Below, in pieces: positions 5,766-7,754 of a DNA stretch of 7,754 bases. The translations under genes and the position numbers were made by a program. The DNA is taken from NCBI GenBank assembly GCA_013813755.1, contig JACCRD010000061.1, positions 1-7,754 on the forward strand. The letters run 5' to 3'. This stretch comes from Acidobacteriota bacterium. GTDB lineage: Bacteria; Acidobacteriota; Blastocatellia; Pyrinomonadales; Pyrinomonadaceae. The notes under the pieces are model-generated. The model did not search any database, was not told the origin of the DNA, and worked only from the letters and a program-made list of their open reading frames with translations. Each line of letters opens with the position of its first letter. Position 1 is the first letter of the stretch.

Positions 5766-6413
5766 TTAATTTTTTGGAACTTTGCCTGTTTTCAATAATT
5801 TCTGCAGGGTTTCCCGCACGCGCTTTCGCGCCCGAAACGTTCTGACTTTTACTTTTGATTCATTCCAGCCGGTTAAAGCCGCCACTTCTTTGATTGACGC
5901 TCCGTCACCGTCGATCATTGTTAAAATTAGCGCGTCCTCCGGCGGCAAAGTGTCTAAAAGCCGTTTGACCAGATCGGCGGTGATCAATTTCTGCTCCGCG
6001 TCTCGATAATCTGCCGAATGCGCGTTCGATAATATTTGGTCTAAAAAATCTGATTCGTCACCGCTTAAATCCGAAACGCTCAATTCGGGCTGCCGTTTGG
6101 CGTTGCGTAAAAGATTAATGCAGGTATTGATAGTAATGCGCGTCAGCCAGCCTTCGAATGAGCCGCGTCCTTCAAAATTTTTGAGCTGGACGAAGGCTTT
6201 GAGAAAAACTTCCTGCGCGGCTTCTTCGAGCAAACTGTAAGAGCGAAAAAATCGTCCGGCAAAGCGAAAAACACGCGGGCTGAAGCGTCGCACGATTTCG
6301 CCGAAAGCTTCCTCGTTGCCGTTCCCCGCGTATTCAACCAGCTCGTTGTCAGATAAATTTTCGTATTTGTCCGTCAATTCTATTTTAGGTTCGATAAATT
6401 GCACGGCAAACAT
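5766..6413 (-). CDS. ECF-family RNA polymerase sigma factor (RpoE-like)
   Basis: A 215-residue group IV sigma factor that directs RNA polymerase to specific promoters. Sigma region 2 spans about 24-107: LVEYAGNGNEEAFGEIVRRF, the core-binding EEAAQEVFLKAFVQL (63-77), and FEGWLTRITINTCINLLR (86-103) for -10 recognition. A linker of about 35 residues leads to sigma region 4 (144-205) with LDTLPPEDALILTMIDGDGA and the helix-turn-helix IKEVAALTGWNESKVKVRTFRARKR for the -35 box. No regulatory extension is present. ATG 6411-6413 gives a slightly long N-terminus (about 20 residues before LSDNELV), so an inner start is possible; no Shine-Dalgarno helps. The anti-sigma gene follows directly. A TGTAAC-N17-TGTCTT element upstream suggests autoregulation. 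Confidence 0.92.
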   Translation of the reverse strand: MFAVQFIEPKIELTDKYENLSDNELVEYAGNGNEEAFGEIVRRFSPRVFRFAGRFFRSYSLLEEAAQEVFLKAFVQLKNFEGRGSFEGWLTRITINTCINLLRNAKRQPELSVSDLSGDESDFLDQILSNAHSADYRDAEQKLITADLVKRLLDTLPPEDALILTMIDGDGASIKEVAALTGWNESKVKVRTFRARKRVRETLQKLLKTGKVPKN

Positions 6414-6429
6414 CTGTAAAATTAACCTG

Positions 6430-6463
6430 AAGTCTATAATTGCCGCTCAACAATCTTAGACTT
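6430..6463 (-). promoter_or_regulatory. Hairpin in the sigma-operon leader
   Basis: AAGTCTA (6430-6436) and TAGACTT (6457-6463) are perfect 7-bp inverted arms. After a 2x2 internal loop, ATTG (6439-6442) pairs with CAAT (6451-6454), leaving an 8-nt loop. It lies 17 bp before the sigma start and would be part of an RNA begun at the upstream ECF-like promoter. It has no T-run, so it is not an intrinsic terminator; an effect on translation or RNA stability is possible. Confidence 0.4.
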
Positions 6464-6481
6464 GTTACTGTTCTTTATCAA
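6453..6481 (-). promoter_or_regulatory. Possible housekeeping promoter for the sigma operon
   Basis: On the minus strand TTGATA (6481-6476) is followed after exactly 17 bp by TAAGAT (6458-6453). These match sigma-70 boxes at 5 of 6 and 4 of 6. Transcription would begin near 6446, about 33 bases before the sigma ATG and inside the leader hairpin, so RNA from here would lack that hairpin. It could give the basal expression an autoregulated sigma factor needs. AT-rich sequence makes chance matches fairly likely. Confidence 0.35.
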
Positions 6482-6502
6482 AAATCTTTGCTACATCTCA
6501 GT

Positions 6503-6531
6503 AAGACACAAAATAAATGGAAACGGTTACA
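6503..6531 (-). promoter_or_regulatory. ECF-type promoter facing the sigma operon
   Basis: On the minus strand TGTAAC (6531-6526), a 17-bp spacer, then TGTCTT (6508-6503). The AAC core at -35 and GTC at -10 with 16-17 bp spacing are the general form of ECF sigma promoters (for example the TGTAAC/TGAAAC type of Bacillus SigX, SigW and SigM). The predicted start near 6496 gives a leader of about 83 nt before the sigma gene. The twin element on the other strand has the same boxes and the same spacing, which raises confidence in both. Confidence 0.62.
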
Positions 6532-6568
6532 CACATCTGTAAATTTTTGTGAAATATTTTTTGTAACC
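6525..6568. repeat. Inverted repeat joining the two ECF-type -35 boxes
   Basis: GGTTACA (6525-6531) and TGTAACC (6562-6568) are perfect 7-bp inverted copies with a 30-bp AT-rich centre (6532-6561). Each arm contains one of the two divergent -35 boxes, so the symmetry is best explained by two copies of the same promoter element rather than by a hairpin. An operator for a dimeric regulator is the alternative reading. Confidence 0.65.
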
Positions 6569-6590
6569 AATTCAATCTTAGCGGTGTCTA
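6562..6590 (+). promoter_or_regulatory. ECF-type promoter facing the efflux adaptor gene
   Basis: TGTAAC (6562-6567), a 17-bp spacer, then TGTCTA (6585-6590). It has the same boxes and spacing as the divergent element at 6531-6503. The predicted start near 6597 gives a leader of about 77 nt before the adaptor ATG. This makes the adaptor operon a likely direct target of the neighbouring ECF sigma factor. The match is by eye; no start site is known. Confidence 0.62.
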
Positions 6591-6673
6591 TTTTTAAGAA
6601 TGACAAATTTTGAAAATTATTTCTCTGAATCATTTTGCCGTTTGTCTAAAAGCTGTACGAAGCTTAAATAATT

Positions 6674-7754
6674 ATGATTTCTTTTAAACCGGGACGAAGC
6701 CGCTTTGCTCGTTTCATTGCTTTAATTTTTTTATTGACGAATTTTTTTGCCGCGTGCGGTGGCTCTGAAACGAAAACGACGAGTCAGCTTGCGTCTGATG
6801 CGGAGCAACAGCGAGAGGAAATTATCAGCATTTCGCAGGCGACTGCGATTGCCCGCGAAATCCCCTCATATGTCCAAACGACGGGTAGTCTCGTGGCTGA
6901 TGAAACTTCGGATGTCGCTCCGAAGACAGCCGGAAAAGTAACGAACACAATGGTTAACGTCGGTGAATTTGTTCAGCAAGGTACGGTTTTAGCCAAACTC
7001 GATGAAAATGAAGCGAGGCTTCAGGTGCGTGAAGCCGAAGCCAATGTCGTGCAGTCCGAAGCTGCCGTCGGACAGGCGCAGGCGCGGCTCGGTTTGAGCG
7101 CGAGCGGCAGCTTTCAAGCCAGCCAGATTCCTGAAGTGCAAGCCGCCAACGCCAATTATGAACAAACAATTGCCGAACTCCGCCAAGCTGAAGCGAACGA
7201 AAAACGATACCGCGAATTAGTGGAAACGGGCGACGTTTCGATTCAAAATTATGAAAACTACCGCACTCTGCGCGACACGGCGCGGGCGCGCGTGAAAAGT
7301 TCAAAACAGCAACTCGAAGCCGCCGGCAACGCCGCACGGCAAAATAACGAAGCGATTCGAGCCGCGCGCGCTGCGGTCGATGCTGCACGAACGCGAGTGG
7401 CGACGGCGCAGCAGGGAGTTGCCGATACGATTATCCGCGCTCCGTTTTCCGGTTTTGTCAGCAGCCGCAACGTCGCTGTCGGCGAATTTGTGACGACCGC
7501 TACGCCGATTATCACTCTGGTGAGAACAAATCCGCTTAAATTGCAGATGCAGGTTGCCGAAGCCGAAGTTCCGGGCATCGCTATCGGAATGGGCGTGTCG
7601 CTGGAAGTTGAGGCGTTTAAGGATCGAAAATTCGCCGGAACGGTTACTGGAATTAATCCATCGCTCGACCCGACTTCGAGAGCGGCGACGATTGAAGCAT
7701 CAGTTGATAATTCCGGCAACCAGCTTCGTTCGGGAATGTTCGCTACCGCCAGAA
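6674..7754 (+). CDS. RND-type efflux periplasmic adaptor lipoprotein (HlyD/AcrA family, 3' end outside window)
   Basis: The first 360 residues of a membrane-fusion protein that, from family knowledge, links an inner-membrane RND pump to an outer-membrane TolC-type channel. A basic N-terminus and hydrophobic stretch (11-27) end in a lipobox-like FAAC with Cys28, then GGSET, so it is probably a lipoprotein. The first lipoyl half is at about 80-112 (VAPKTAGKVTNTMVNVGEFV), a long alpha-helical coiled-coil hairpin rich in Ala, Gln and Glu spans about 113-249, the second lipoyl half is at 251-283 (IIRAPFSGFVSSRNVAVGEFV), and the beta-barrel domain begins at 284 and runs to TSRAATIEASVDN and LRSGMFATAR, the typical signature near its end. 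The frame is open to the window end. ATG 6674 gives a complete signal; no Shine-Dalgarno is visible. Pump and channel genes are expected downstream. The substrate is unknown. Confidence 0.9.
   Translation, partial: MISFKPGRSRFARFIALIFLLTNFFAACGGSETKTTSQLASDAEQQREEIISISQATAIAREIPSYVQTTGSLVADETSDVAPKTAGKVTNTMVNVGEFVQQGTVLAKLDENEARLQVREAEANVVQSEAAVGQAQARLGLSASGSFQASQIPEVQAANANYEQTIAELRQAEANEKRYRELVETGDVSIQNYENYRTLRDTARARVKSSKQQLEAAGNAARQNNEAIRAARAAVDAARTRVATAQQGVADTIIRAPFSGFVSSRNVAVGEFVTTATPIITLVRTNPLKLQMQVAEAEVPGIAIGMGVSLEVEAFKDRKFAGTVTGINPSLDPTSRAATIEASVDNSGNQLRSGMFATAR

Noticed and set aside
6650..6665. AAGCT-gtacga-AGCTT inverted repeat just before the adaptor ATG.
   Set aside because: Only 5 bp per arm; likely chance, and no pattern links it to the other sites.
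7258..7719. A 153-codon open frame on the minus strand.
   Set aside because: It is antisense to the adaptor gene, whose lipoyl and hairpin motifs are clear; its composition (Ala, Arg, Ser, Thr) is the shadow of a GC-rich coding strand.

Overview
The window comes from a bacterial chromosome of mid GC content. Its genes are close together, mostly without clear Shine-Dalgarno sequences, and the leaders are AT-rich. The ECF sigma factor, zinc-type anti-sigma factor and lipoprotein RND adaptor point to a diderm. Phased inverted repeats of the cacgaaca type and the overall gene style remind me of Acidobacteriota (Blastocatellia), but this is a low-confidence guess from memory.

Region 1 (1-4709, + strand) is a sulfur/aspartate-family block. 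It holds the 3' end of an O-acetylhomoserine sulfhydrylase (metY), homoserine O-acetyltransferase (metX), two tandem FabG-like short-chain dehydrogenases (SDRs, about 64% identical by hand count), and a monofunctional aspartokinase with C-terminal ACT domains. Aspartokinase opens the pathway to homoserine; MetX and MetY carry homoserine on to homocysteine. No homoserine dehydrogenase is present; the SDR pair lies between metX and the aspartokinase. A 65-bp imperfect palindrome separates metY from metX, and a second, 10-bp-phased inverted repeat forms the 3' end of metX. Just after the aspartokinase (about 4743-4865) lies a decayed copy of its own C-terminal ACT region, with an in-frame stop.

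Region 2 (4875-6413, - strand) is an ECF sigma factor, a membrane-anchored zinc-type anti-sigma factor (HxxxCxxC), and a small membrane-anchored Spy/CpxP-like protein with an LTxxQ motif, in that transcription order.

Region 3 (6674-7754, + strand, cut by the window end) is a lipoprotein RND-type periplasmic adaptor transcribed divergently from the sigma operon.

The most notable signal is in the 260-bp divergent spacer. Two back-to-back promoter-like elements match the same ECF-style pattern, TGTAAC-N17-TGTCT(A/T), one facing each operon; their -35 boxes form an inverted repeat GGTTACA...TGTAACC. This suggests the sigma factor switches on both its own operon and the efflux operon. Together with the Spy-like third gene, the layout parallels the CnrYXH-CnrCBA metal-efflux system, but the proteins differ and the expected metal-ligand pattern is not evident.
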